Shown here piece by piece: positions 25,268 to 37,100 of a DNA stretch of 62,000 nt (within the stretch, counting starts at the first letter, position 1; each line of letters begins with the position of its first letter). The notes beneath the pieces are model-generated. The model made no database searches, was not told the DNA's origin, and saw only the letters and a program-made list of their open reading frames with translations. The stretch is from Adiantum capillus-veneris (taxonomy: Eukaryota > Streptophyta > Polypodiopsida > Polypodiales > Pteridaceae): contig CM043955.1 of the NCBI GenBank assembly GCA_014529385.2, forward strand, positions 152,446,140-152,508,139. Direction: 5' to 3'. The position numbers and the translations under genes were made by a program.

Positions 25268-26073
25268 TCATTGATATGCAACCGAACACAGAGTACAAGA
25301 AGGAAAGTATATTGATAACATGAACATTAGAGACATCCCCAAAGACTGGTATGCCCCCCCATATACAACCGCTGCTCCAGCGCAGATCATGAACGGTGAA
25401 AAACCCCGTTCTGTCCCATGATATCCTATGAATAACCGTCCCAAAGCTGCATGACTCCTAATCCGCAATGTCCATAGGCTTTCCTCTCGACCTCGCTTTC
25501 GGTTTGATGTTCTTGCAGTGGCCATCTCCTGTGCACTAGAGGCTACCACTACAGTGGATGTACCCGGCATATCCACTCTGCGAGCAGGTGTTTGAGACAC
25601 CCTCACAACAGGCACTTCCTGACTCTGAGTTTGTGACAATGGCGTAGTAGTACCACATACTACAAATCTGTCATCTTCAAAGTGACACAGAGGGCGAAGG
25701 GTGAGAGGAAAAACGTCCCTCAAGGGAAACACTAAAGTAACCAGCTGCCCGACCTTGGTATTTGTTGGTGTGCTACGCCCCATCTCTGCCACCACTCTTT
25801 GGCATTCTGCTAGCAATCGTTCCCTGACAATCGCTGCCCAGGCCATCGGCCCAAAGTTGGCCGAATGCAATACATGTGTGCTTTGGCCGAAATCATATAA
25901 GTTTTGTCTTGCAGCCAAATTGCCTCAAGAAACCAGCGATATGCATCCCTTATTGTTGTATCTGTGAGCCCTGATAATTTATATTCACCTTTTACTTTCA
26001 AGCCAAACTCTAGTTCTGCCTCTGCAACAGCAGGAATAACATGCGATGCTCGCACAGCACCATCACTTGGCAA
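25268..26073 (-). CDS. unidentified protein, frameshifted
   Basis: Two overlapping reverse-strand frames belong together. The upstream one (26,073 down to about 25,918) reads ELEFGLKVKGEYKLSGLTDT and RDAYRWFLEA. The second (25,918-25,268) reads AARQNLYDFGQSTHVLHSAN, WAAIVRERLLAECQRVVAEM and VGQLVTLVFPLRDVFPLTLR, then a low-complexity Ser/Thr/Arg stretch. One frameshift near 25,918 links them. I recognise no family. The setting, directly next to a truncated LINE, suggests transposon origin, but that is inference. Confidence 0.35.
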
Positions 26074-26089
26074 GCATCAGCATCTTTAA

Positions 26090-27380
26090 ATCCTTTCAAC
26101 TGTCAATTGAATATGCTGGTTGTTGATCTGCACCACATCACCAATGGCTTATTTACAAACTAAAGAATTGAAATGGCCCCTTCACAAACTAAAGAAGAGG
26201 CATAGAAAAATTTGAACGCCTTTCTCATTCTCCTCGATCTATGGAATGTTTTAACATGCCAAAGTCACTGATAGACTCATGCACACTCTTGTAGAACCCC
26301 CCCTCCTTTTTCCTTCTCTTCTATAACTAGTAACTACTAACCACTCACCTACGCAAACATGTAGTTTAGCTTCCAATCTTAATCAAAGCAATAGATTGGA
26401 GAGTGGACTGTTGTTGTAATCACATCACGAGGGGTGTAGTTGGAGGAGAAACAAGATTTGACAATCAATGGAATAGCTCTCCCACACACCCATGAAATCC
26501 ATGATACTAAAGAGAGGGGGGCGGGGGGAGTCCAAGGCAAAATCTCAAGGTGAACAAAACCCGGATAGCACGAAAATTAGGGCAAAATTAAGCCCAAACA
26601 ACGCAAAATAATAGGTCCCTCGTCACCCAATTTTGAACTCAAAACCTTACAACTTAAGTTTTGTGACACATGAACTAACCATCTCACCTATGCACACATG
26701 TTATATCTTAATTTATTTTTATAACCTTTTAGGTAAGCCAACAAACACTCTTCATGTTTAAATGGTTTAAGTTGTGGTAGGGTTTAGTTTTTGAGTTGAC
26801 ACTCACGATTGCGATCTCTCTGGCTTTCGTGCGTGGATTTCCCGACCCTTGATCCCTTTACTTCCCTCCTCTTTAATGATGTCTGTTACTTAGCCATGAA
26901 GCCCACAAAATGAGAGTTGGGTTAATATTTGTAAATATAAGAGAGGACATCCTTGGGAGGAGGTAATTTGTAGGATTAGATTGACAAGATGTGATGTGAC
27001 AAGCCTCACAGACTCACACACACACAAAAACGACAAGGTAACAAGCTCATTTCTAACTACACTTTTTTGCGATACAATTAGGGGAGCAAGGAAGGGGTGA
27101 CGGATAAGGATCAACCACCCCCCCCCCCCCCCCTCCTCCCCCCTCCTTGTGGGCATTACCTAAATGTACCCTTTTGAGGTACGATCAGTGGAGGGGGGAG
27201 GAGGGTAAGATAACTCTGCGTGGGCATCCCCTAAATACAAGTTTGAGATGGCGGTGATTTTTGTCAATTTGCTTGTCAAGTTGTCAAGCGGTGGGTGGCT
27301 CAGAGTCGATAATATCTGAAAAGGAGAAAAAATTTGTAAAGGATTTCTGAAGAGTAAACGTCCCAAGTGACTGATCTCAT
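26090..27380. other. intergenic region upstream of the host gene
   Basis: No gene seen. It holds a C-rich run near 27,117-27,145, G-rich patches near 26,515-26,530 and AT-rich stretches. The last few hundred bases should include the promoter of the pathogen-related protein gene. Confidence 0.5.
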
Positions 27381-27385
27381 TCTAA

Positions 27386-27587
27386 TTTATAGAGAGAGAG
27401 AGTGAGAGAGAGGTGATCAGCTCAGAGCCTCACGCCGTCGCCGTGAGTGAGTGTTCATAAAAGCCCTCTGGAGTCAGGAGCAGTAGTATTCAGAGAGAGA
27501 AAGGAAAGAGATAGTTGGCGGTTTTGCAGGGGGACCAAGTGTGTGTGTGTGTGTGTGTGAGTGAGAGAGAGGGAGAGAGAGAGAGGT
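27386..27587 (+). promoter_or_regulatory. probable core promoter and 5' leader of the PRp-type gene
   Basis: A weak TATA-like TTTATAGAG lies at about 27,386, roughly 200 bp before the ATG. GA-rich and GT-rich low-complexity DNA follows: (GA)n near 27,391-27,412, (GT)n at 27,541-27,559, and GA at 27,561-27,586 directly before the start codon. GA/CT-rich leaders are common at plant core promoters (Y patch/GAGA-type). The transcription start cannot be fixed from sequence alone. Confidence 0.35.
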
Positions 27588-27746
27588 ATGGATATGGCGA
27601 AAGAGGTGGTGGGTGCAGTCGAAGAGGACCCGTATCGGAAGCACATGGTCGGAGAGGCGGAGAAGGATACTGAATGGCGGCATGGCGCACCCCCCTCTTA
27701 CGATGTCGTGAATGCCCTTTTTCAGCAAATGCGCACGCAGGTAAAC

Positions 27747-27784
<38 letters not shown>

Positions 27785-28121
27785 ATGTATCGTGAGTCAC
27801 TTCCTCGAGTTATCGTGTGCCAAGGGCTGGAAGGTTTTGCGCATTGGATCCAGTTAGACGGATACTGGAAGCTCATCACTTCTCTTTCTTAATCACAGAG
27901 TATTAGGGTAGCTCTGGTGATTAATCAGTGGATTAGGGGGTAGCTCTGATGATGATTAAGGGCAGTAAGGCACTGTAGAATCCATTTTCCTTTCCCATGT
28001 GATTGCGTGTAGGGCACGGCATTTGCTTTCTCGTGGGGTTATGTCTTCCACTATTTTGGAAGTGGGTGACGCGTCCTGTTATTAATGTTGGCTACTGTGG
28101 TACTACTGCTTTTGGTCCTGT

Positions 28122-28191
<70 letters not shown>

Positions 28192-30227
28192 AAACACACA
28201 TTGCAGAGTATATATATGAAGAGTACACGTTTCTGTCAGAGGCTTTTTCAACTAAGTTTCACAACAAGATTTAGAAATTTTCTCATGTATGAAAATGGAG
28301 TCTTTTTCAGTGTTTTTTCATACAATGAATAACATCATGAGCTTCTGCTCGGAAGGCACCGCACACCTAGCTAGGTACGATTGGGGGCAGGGGACCGCCC
28401 TGTGACTTACCTCCTCATCATGAGCTTCTGCTCGGGAGGCACTGCACTTGTCCAAAACTTCTTGTGTTTGATTTCTACCTATTTTGTTGGGCAGGAATGG
28501 CCAAAGGGTTCTTTGGAGCAAGTGGTTCAAGACCTTGTAAAGTCATGGGAGATGGAGTTGTCTCACAAAACTCGTGCACACCACTTCAAGACTATACATC
28601 CTGAAAATTTTCGGTTCTCTGTTAATGGTGACGCTCAAACCTTATCCTTGCATCATTTTGGGTTTAACTTTGTGAGGCTTTGTGCACTCAATAATTTTGT
28701 TAAATCTAACTCCTGATTTGATCTCTTTTGTTTTGGGTTTGTTGGTTCTCTTACATTCATAAATTGGACGATGTTTTTGAGTTCTAATCTTGTGCATTCG
28801 TTAGTTGTTTCTCGTTGAAACCTCTTGGTTTGCCTTTTCGATCAGATGCGGATGTGTATAATTTTTAGTTTGTAATGAGAAAGTTAGGGCCAAGCTTTGG
28901 AATTGATTGAACTCTTGGTTGGTCATGTAGCTTCCTTCATGTTTATGCTTGCATTTCAACAGAGGCTAATAGTATTTATAATGCATACACCACCATCATA
29001 CATGGTATATTGCTACATTTGTTGGTGATCAAATTCCTCTTACATAATAATTTTGAGTCCATGAGGATCACATGCTTTCATTTAGTTAGTACTTAAATCT
29101 CCCACTAAGCATTTGTGACTTAAGAGAACACTAGTATAACATTCTCCAAGGTTGCAATTGTAATGATCTCCCCTCTGTAGAAAACCATTTTCTTAGCAAT
29201 TTTGGTTTTAGGAGCGAAGGTGGGACAACCGGGTTTTATGCCACAATCTAGTGTATTCTTATGATTTATAACTAAAATGTATGAATTTTGACCTTGAAAA
29301 ACGAATTGTAACCATGGTTTTAATTTTCATATAGAATTTCTACACTAAAAACCAAGATATGTGAGCAATGTTGTAAATTTCTCAAGCCAAGAAACTAAAT
29401 TTAGTGCATTACACTTTATTTTTTCATGATAGGTTCTCAAAAAAGTGGGACGAGAGTTATGTCTCTTCATAGACCAGCTTTCATGTGCTTTTTTCAATAG
29501 TGTGTTTTTTGAGTGTGTAGGAGATGATTTAGACCTTCCTACACGTGACTACACAATATCATAGCATGCAATTTTGTATCTTTATGATTAAAAAGAATTC
29601 TGAAGCCTTAGTAGAAAACATTCTAAGGTGTGAAATGTGTAGGGGGACAATGGATGAATGCAGAGGAGACATTGAAGGTCGGGAGCTACAACGTGTTATT
29701 GAGAACAAGCCTAAAAGGGGAACATGAAGCTTACAAGGCTATAGAAGAGACCTTTGAGACGTCTCATGATGTTTTTAAATCGACATTTCCTGGTGGGTTT
29801 GCATGGGAGGTCTTAGAGGTGTACTCGGGTCCTCCGACTGTGGCATTCAAGTGGAGGCATTGGGGTATGATGGAGGGGCCCTTCAAAGGACATGCTCCAA
29901 CAAACGATGTTGTTGAGTCTATTGGCACTTGTATCGCAAAGGTGAGATCATTTTGCAAAGATGTCAATATTGTACGTGTGTTAATTAACATTGATTGTTA
30001 ATTAACCTTATTGTATTGTAAGAAATGCCTTCGATCTTATGTAGTCTGTTATTATTTTTGTTGTGATGCATTAGGTGGATGAGAGCTTGAGAATTACGGA
30101 TTTGGAGGTTTATTATGATCCGACTCAATTCTTGGGACAACTAATGAAAGGGGCCAAATCTCCTCAGTATGTTTACAAGCCGGGGACAATAGGCTGCCCT
30201 TTCAATAAGACTGATCATTCTGTGTGA
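27588..30227 (+). CDS. pathogen-related protein (barley PRp-like), 4 exons
   Basis: This is the only convincing host gene in the window. Exons: 27,588-27,740; 28,495-28,627; 29,643-29,941; 30,075-30,227. All three introns are GT-AG (CAG|GTAAAC, G|GTGACG, AAG|GTGAGA), in phases 0, 1 and 0. The joined frame is open for 245 codons, the usual size of the family. Family landmarks are YRKHMVGEAEKDTEWRHGAP (exon 1), EWPKGSLEQ and KSWEMELSHK (exon 2), AEETLKVGSYN, FPGGFAWEVLEVYSGPP, AFKWRHWG and MEGPFKGHAP (exon 3), and KVDESLR..DLEVYYDP with GCPF near the C-terminus (exon 4). The family (barley PRp, Arabidopsis pathogenesis-related family protein) is induced by pathogens in barley and has a predicted NTF2/SnoaL-like fold. 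Its biochemical role is not established. No signal peptide or membrane segment is seen, so it is probably cytosolic. The ATG at 27,588 is chosen; a second one (27,594) lies two codons on. Confidence 0.93.
27741..28494 (+). other. intron 1 of the PRp-type gene, with opposed (TC)n and (GA)n
   Basis: 754 bp. (TC)n at 27,751-27,783 begins only 10 bases after the donor site. (GA)n at 28,124-28,187 lies 340 bp further on. The two are complementary and could pair in the pre-mRNA. A short duplicated phrase (CATCATGAGCTTCTGCTCGG near 28,331 and 28,416) precedes the acceptor TTGGGCAG. Confidence 0.85.
28628..29642 (+). other. intron 2 of the PRp-type gene
   Basis: 1,015 bp of AT-rich sequence without coding capacity or recognisable insertion. 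The donor is GTGACG and the acceptor is GTGTAG. The acceptor was chosen because it restores the family sequence VNG...AEETL with the expected spacing. Confidence 0.82.
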
Positions 30228-31820
30228 GGAGTGTTTTGTAAAGTTCACAATACTAATATTAAGGTGGTTTATTATTTTTTGAAAATTTTAGAGCGTTTGG
30301 TTTGTTTGAAACAAGGGTATTATTACTTATTGCTTTTTGTTGCCTAATATATGGTTAGAGGTTATAGGAAATATAATATTGTGCTTAAGCTTGCTTCTTT
30401 TTGTTGCCTAATGTAAGGTTAGAGGTTATAGGAAATTTTGTGACTTGGCATGCTTTCCTATCAACTAACCAAAGGGTAATTAGTAAGATAAGATCGAACA
30501 TATAGAAGTTAAACTCCGATTAATGAACAAGGCTACAATTTTAGTGCAAATTTCACATTTTTAAGTGTTTACCGCACACGCCAATATTTTGCTAACAGTT
30601 TGTCGCAAGAATGCACATATAGTTTCCACAAGTAGAAATGGAAGAGTTACGACAAGGATTTGTACATGTTGTGCAAATACAAAGATGAAGTTAGTTGTTA
30701 TGGATTAGAAATGCATCAAGGAAGAGCTTTTCATGGAAAACACTGTGGTAAACCTAAGTGTTGGGAAATCAGTCATTCACAAAACATGGGAACAAGTCTC
30801 CTCATACTAGTGATGAATGAGTTGGTGCATATATATACTCACCACATGGTAGGCTTGGATGATTTATTACCTACATTTTTTAATGGCAGAGTTAATAGAC
30901 AGGAGGAAGACTACTAGTGCTACTACAATTGGACTATTGACATGGTCTAGTTAGACCATGTCAATGGTCTAACTAGAGTGACGGCCATCATCTTGTTGGT
31001 TCACTCACTAGTGGTTCCATATTGTTTGTTTTAAGTTCTCATTATGTTATATTCCCCACTTATGTTTTGTAGAGAAGTTAAGAAGAAGAAATAATCTCTT
31101 TCAACCTCCATCTCTATTGAGTGCTCTATGGTTGTGTGTGTGTTGGCAAGCCGACCACCTCTCCTTTATATCTTTACATGATTCCAACTTGGTTGACGTT
31201 GAGGAGCTATACATGAGAAGCAAATAAAACGAATGAAGTGGGTGGGGGTAAGGATTTCTCCATTCTCCTTGTGTGTTGGTAATGTACCCACCCTTAGGTT
31301 TCTTGGGACGTGTCATTAACAAACTCCAATTTTGGCCATTTTTGTTGGAGGTCCAATTCGGGCACATTGGAATACAAAAATTTGAGAATTTGGAAGTCTT
31401 CCATTTTGGTATTGCAGGAAGCTTGGTCGATGACGTGATTTTCACGGCTAGTTTGTAGTAGTGTGAACCACGATATTAGGTGTATGTATGCATATTGTGG
31501 TCACATATTGTGACAAATATATGTTATTTGGTAGATTAGAGGTTTTGTGAAGATTTTTGTTTATCTGTAAACTTCTTGACAATGATGGAACGAGATCTAT
31601 TGCTAGTGAGAACTTGGAAAAGAAAATTTCCACGCTTTGAAACTTTGAAGGACCAATTCTTTATTGGTATAAGGTGAACAAGAGCACACTTTAGTAGTGC
31701 CAGAGAAGAATCCTAGTCCTCAACATGTGAAATACTTAAAAGAGTGAAACCAAGGAACTTGGAACATCATCCATTGTTTTTTTTTTAAATTGTGAAGAAT
31801 TTCATAATTAGGAATATTTA
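30228..31820. other. region downstream of the host gene
   Basis: The first few hundred bases must contain the 3' UTR; no single polyadenylation signal stands out. Two phrases near 30,345 and 30,410 (TAATRTAAGG/TATGGTTAGAGGTTATAGGA type) are a short duplication. A frame at 30,660-30,917 (YMLCKYKDEVSCYGLEMHQG) has no known relatives and no support. A 28 bp palindrome lies at 30,937-30,964. Confidence 0.5.
30937..30964. repeat. 28 bp near-perfect palindrome
   Basis: TTGACATGGTCTA and its exact reverse complement TAGACCATGTCAA are separated by two bases (GT). The phrase TGGTCTAACTAG follows directly and repeats part of an arm. It may be the tip of a small foldback element; no target duplication is visible. 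Confidence 0.8.
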
Positions 31821-31823
31821 AGA

Positions 31824-32100
31824 TTGCAATTTTTCCTAGGAGGCGTGGAAAAATTTGACCTCATGGCAAGGAAGTTACAGTTGAAGACAAAGCTCAACAC
31901 TGTGAACAACATGGGCAAGCTCGTGAATGATCATGCTTTGAAGTTGAAGGGCATATGTAAATCTGTCATATCTAATGGTGTCATGATCAATGATGATGTG
32001 ACAAGGTGAAGCATTCTTAGGCGGTTTAGGGCCAGTGTGCAAGTAGTTCAAGACTTTAGGTAGAATCACCCCAAATTAAATAAATTAAGAGAGGGGCCTA
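31824..32100 (+). pseudogene. copia gag relic
   Basis: The frame reads ARKLQLKTKLNTVNNMGKLV NDHALKLKGICKSV and INDDVTR, then a stop and a degenerate continuation (ILRRFRASVQ, VQDFR). It parallels RKLQLKSELNQVKRNNVSIN DYALKIKSII and VEDDDIVRACLDG...VFQDL in the intact copia gag at about 38.0-38.2 kb. No LTRs or other domains are nearby, so it is a solitary fragment. Confidence 0.7.
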
Positions 32101-33217
32101 TTGTCAAGCCTAACCATATCGATGGTAGCAAAGTGAGAACCAAAGATGTTTATGAGGCGTAGCTGACCTAACTAGTACATGGAATCTACAAGAGGTTGGA
32201 ATCCTCTTGGAAAAACCAATCTACCTTGCCAATCTGAGTTGCTAATCTTAAGTGCATGGCATGCACTAGAAGCTAGGCTATTTTATTGCAATCGTCAAGG
32301 GATAATTTGAGGTTGCTATACGACTTCATATTCACTCAAAGTTACTACATGAGCTGTATGTTCTATGCGCATGAAATCTCTCACCTGCCTCAACAATTAG
32401 ATGAAGAAAGCAACAAAATTTTGGTTGGAGCATCGAGTTCTATTTGAATAAACATTGATCGATTGGGCCTAGGTATAGTCTTATCCCCACACTCTTTTGA
32501 TTCTGCAGCCTACAGGAGCTTATAGCGAAAGACAACCACGGAATTGTGCATCTCCATGGAGAGTCGAAGCAGTTATCAGTGCAGTTGCATGAGAAATGTA
32601 GCCTTAGGCCTACCATGTACATGTGTGATTGTCCCCACAGAGAAGATGACCATGCAGGATGTGGTCATGGCGTATGCTTGAGTGATTGAACTTGAAGTCT
32701 ATAATACTGTGGCGAAAGGGAAGGAAAAACAGCAGGTCCTGGAAGTCCATCCTTTGGCTTCTTCTTCTTCTCAGGTCCATTTCTTTTGCTTGATGAGTTA
32801 AGATTGAAAATGGTGCTCCGTATTGTGAAATCATTACATGTTGCAATGTGTTGTATTGTGCATAGGGCATGGGTCTGCTTGCGGTTTTGATGGGTGATTC
32901 TGGTATCAATATAAATTGTTATGATGAAAAGTACTGATGTACACACTGGAAACTATTTGGTATTGTTCATTGAGGATTGGATGGGTCACGGCATGATACT
33001 TAAAATTCTAAAAAGCATGTTAGATAAGCATGAATAAAGAAATGATTTTCAAGAAAACCTGGTCATTATGCAAGTCCTACCATTTTGTACTGAATTGGGT
33101 TTCTTGGGGTTCCATGATAAGCTGACCCGGTTTTTAAGTGTTGGATGCTGGTATATAGAGATGATCATTCTTTTTAGACTGGCATGGTTATGCTTTCAAA
33201 GCTTTAAACACATTTAT
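32101..33217. other. non-coding region, no gene recognised
   Basis: There are short frames on both strands without family resemblance. A segment near 32,600-32,690 can be read as a Cys/His-rich peptide (MYMCDCPHREDDHAGCGHGV), but it is closed on both sides and I do not call it a gene. Confidence 0.45.
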
Positions 33218-33872
33218 GGACCTTGCCTGAGGCGATATAGGGTCTTGACCTTGGGTTGATTGATTGGGTATTTTTCTTCTATTAAATTTCCTTTGTTGGT
33301 ATGCTAAGGAAGCTATTCTTTTCCTACTATTGACATTGTTTTGCACTAAACTCATTTGCTACTAATGTCTCGACCTAATAGTAACCTTCCTTGATTATAG
33401 CAGAGTAACCATGTATGTGTTGATATAGAGATGAGTTTTATTTTGGATTGAGAATGAGGTAAGCTTCCTTCTGAAGCTAAAGGATAGAGCTCAACACTAT
33501 GCATTCTTGGATGATGCGGTATACATGTGATATTTTTGGAGCATTCTTGGCTGATGTGGTATACTTGCTGGATATGTTTTGTACCGGCTTTTTGATGGAT
33601 TCTTAGGGTTTTTACATAAGCTTGACTTCATGTATACAAATCCTGGTCTTTTCATATATATGGCATAGACAATGTATGTATCTTTGTTTGCTTTGTACTA
33701 GACATGCATGTTTCACTAGACTCCTTAGTCTAGATCTAAAAGCTTACTTTACCTGGTTTATTGGACCGAAACTGGTTATGGTACTGATATGGGGCTACGT
33801 TTTGGATTGGATTGATAGCCAGATTGTATTATTGACTCTTTGCTGGATGGTTATGTCTCTTAGTTGGATGCT
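33218..33872. repeat. first unit of a 674 bp non-coding tandem repeat
   Basis: Shared landmarks with 39,129-39,826 appear in the same order: GGACCTTGCCTGAG, GGGTCTTGACC, CCTTGGGTTGATTG, TTTGCACTAAACTCATT, CTCGACCTAATA, CTAGACTCCTTAGTCTAGAT and GACTCTTTGCTGGATGGTTA. The copia element at 33,873-39,104 sits at the junction of the two units. Removing the element and one copy of the target duplication gives a period of about 674 bp. No coding function is seen. Confidence 0.88.
33868..33872. repeat. target-site duplication ATGCT (left)
   Basis: ATGCT precedes the left LTR and is repeated at 39,105-39,109 after the right LTR. A perfect 5 bp duplication is as expected for copia integrase. Confidence 0.9.
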
Positions 33873-34194
33873 TGTAAAGAATGAGGATGCAAGAGAGCTA
33901 CACAAGACAAGCACAAAGCACACAGAGATGGAAAGCTTCTTCTTCTTCTTCACAGAAAAGAGAGTACAAAATGACTAAGTGCTAAAGCTGAAAAGTAGCA
34001 CATATGTACATGCAGTCACTAAGTGTGAACTCGCCAGAAGCGTACTAGGCTAGCACTATAAGTGTAGTCCAGCTGTAGAATCACTGGCAGAGATCCTCCG
34101 TGTCGGTCACCTAACGCGCCAGTGAGTAAATGGCGTAAGCAGCCAAGACTCGCAGTGGATGCCAGCTCAAGGTGTAGAGCTCGACATCTCAACA
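33873..34194 (-). repeat. 3' LTR of the young copia element
   Basis: 322 bp, starting TGTAAAGAATGAGG and ending CGACATCTCAACA on the + strand. The gag-pol frame ends inside it (stop at 34,167). The purine-rich tract lies immediately to its right. Confidence 0.95.
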
Positions 34195-37100
34195 CTCCCC
34201 CTCGAGCTCTGCATGTCGCAGAGTCCAAGCATAGTCCGGAAACGTCGAAGCTTCTCAGCTCCGAGGGCCTTGGTAAAGATATCCGCTATCTGCTCCTCTG
34301 TGCTGACGTAGACCAAGTCGATGTCGCTCGCCAACACTCGCTCTCGTACGTAGTGGTAATGAACCTCTATGTGTTTGGTCCTGGCATGGAACACTGGGTT
34401 CCTAGACAACTGCATGCTGCTGAGGTTGTCACAATGAATGATAATCTGCTGGTCCACCTGCACTCCCAAGTCCTCAAGTAATGTGCGTAGCCAAGCTACC
34501 TCGCACGCCGCAACTGTTGCACCTCTGTACTCGGTCTCTGTGCTCGATAAAGCAACCGTAGGCTGATTTTTGCTGCTCCAAGTAACAGCAGCACTCCCAA
34601 AAGAGAACATGAATCCACTCGTAGATCTCCTATCAACAATGCTACCTGCCCAATCTGCATCTGTATACCCATACAATGCTAATGGTGCATCTGCTGCATA
34701 GAAAAATGCGTAGTCAAGAGTCCCTTGCACATACCTAAGTGTGCGTCGTACTCCATCCAAATGTGGCTTCCTCGGAAGCTGCATGAACTTACTCTCCAAG
34801 CCTACTGTGTAGCTCAAGTCTGGCCTCGTGATAGTCAAGTAGATTAGACTACCCACAATCTTCCTGTACATCTTGACATCCTCAACAACATCACCCTTCT
34901 CTGCACTCAGCTTTGCATTCATATCCAAGGGAATAGAAATTGGCTTACAATCAGCCATACCATACTTTGACAACATGTCCAAAGCATACTGTCTCTGTGA
35001 TAGCCATACACCCTCTGGAGTCCTGATCACCTCAATGCCAAGAAAGTAGCGCAACTCACCCAAATCTTTCATTTCAAACTCCTGTTTGAGAAGACCCTTC
35101 ACATGGTCAATCTCCATAGCATTGTCACCCACAATAATAAGGTCATCTACATATATGGTAATGACCACAATCCCCACATCACTCTCACGTACATAGAGTG
35201 AATGATCTGCATGAGCTCTCCTAAACCCAATACTGACAAGATACTTGGCAATCCTGTCATACCATGCTCTAGAGCCCTGCTTCAAACCATACAAAGCTTT
35301 GAGAAGCCTGCATACATAATCTGGGTAACCTGGATCGACATAACCAGGTGGCTGATCCATATACATTTCCTCTTGCAACTCACCATTCAAGAAGGCATTC
35401 TTTACATCCATTTGATGCATAATCCATCCTCTAGATGCAGCCACTGCTATGACAGCTCTCACAGTCGTCATCTTTGCCACTGGAGCAAAGGTCTCCTCAT
35501 AGTCTATGCCATATGTCTGTGCATAACCCTTTGCGACCAGCCTTGCCTTGTGACGCTCAATGTTACCATCAGCCTTATGCTTGGTTTTATACACCCATTT
35601 ACAGCCAATAGCTTTCTTGCCACTTGGTAATGGCACCAACTCCCATGTGTCGTTTGCTTCCAATGCAGCCATCTCTTCATTCATTGCATCATCCCAATGC
35701 ACATTTCCAACTGCATCTTCAAAACATGTGGGCTCCACATCCTGTATCACCTTAGCCATGTAGGCTTGGTGATGCGCTAGATAGCCATCATAAGTCAATT
35801 TCTGAACTGGATTTCTGACTCTGTTAGATCTGCGCGGTGCTGGGTCACTCCTTTGCCCTTTAGCATCTTCTTGTACTTTCCTTACACCAGGTGTCCTGAC
35901 AGCCGGAATTCCAAATTCCTCATCAAGACTTTGTTCAGAACCATCTGAATCCATGTCTACACGTGAAAAACTTGATGATGCATCAGCCATAAGGGGAGGT
36001 TCATCAACCTTTTCCTTTCCTTTTCGTGATACATTCCCTGTACCTGTTGGTGGAGTAACCTGTGTACGTAGTCTAAAGTTCCATGGTTTCTCAACAGAGC
36101 CACGAGAAGAGGACTCTTGTGGTCCACTCAAAACCTGTGACTGTGGCCTCACATTTTGTACAACCACATCATCTTTTACATCAGCCCCAATAGTGCCATG
36201 TGCATTACTGTACCAGCTGCTCATCTCATCAAAGACTACATCTCTGCTCACTCGTAATTCTCGTGTAGTAGGATTGTAGCACCTGTACCCGTTTTGTTCA
36301 AGGGAATATCCCACAAGAATACATTTCTCTGCTTTAGGATCCAATTTCCTACGCAACTCATATGGTACATGCACGTAAGCTATGCAGCCAAACACTTTCA
36401 AGTGTGCCAAATCAGGCTTTGTACCTGTAAACTTTTCCTCAGGTGTTACATCATGCACCGCAGCTATAGGTGTCCTGTTCATAATGTACACAACTGTATT
36501 TACAGCTTCAGCCCAGAAATGATGAGGCATGTTCTTCTCATTCATCAATGCACGTGCAACCTCTGCAATGTGCCTGTTTTTCCTTTCTGCGACCCCATTC
36601 TGTTGTGGAGTATATCTGCATGTAAACTGCCTGCGTATACCATGCATTCGCAGAAAATCTGAAAAATCATTGGAGAAGTACTCTCCCCCTCCATCTGACC
36701 TCAATGTCTTGATTTGCATATTTGTCTCCTGCTTAATCATGAATTTGAAGTCCTGAAAGTGACCAAACACTTCACTTTTGTTACGCATAAAGTAGACCCA
36801 TACTTTCCTTGTATGGTCATCGATGAAAGAGACATAATACCTACAACCATGTATACTTGCAGTATCGGTTGGAACCCAAACATCTGTGTGCACCACCTCA
36901 AGTGGCCTTTTACATACATTGCGCTCATGTGGAAATGAGCCCTTTGACTGTTTTTCAAACTGGCATGCTGCACACACTTTATGCATACCATCCACCTTGA
37001 ATTTGGGCAAACCTTTTACAATCTGTTTTGATTGCATGCTGCGCAATCTCTGCTCATTGACATGGCCAATGCGTTTGTGCCAAATGTCAACATCAGCCAC

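Noticed and set aside
28381-28716. Single 111-codon ORF spanning exon 2 of the PRp-type gene
   Set aside because: Only codons from 28,495 to 28,627 match the family. The rest is intron read-through, and splice signals mark both borders.
32600-32690. Cys/His-rich peptide resembling a small zinc finger
   Set aside because: Too short, closed by stops on both sides, and no neighbouring exon could be joined.
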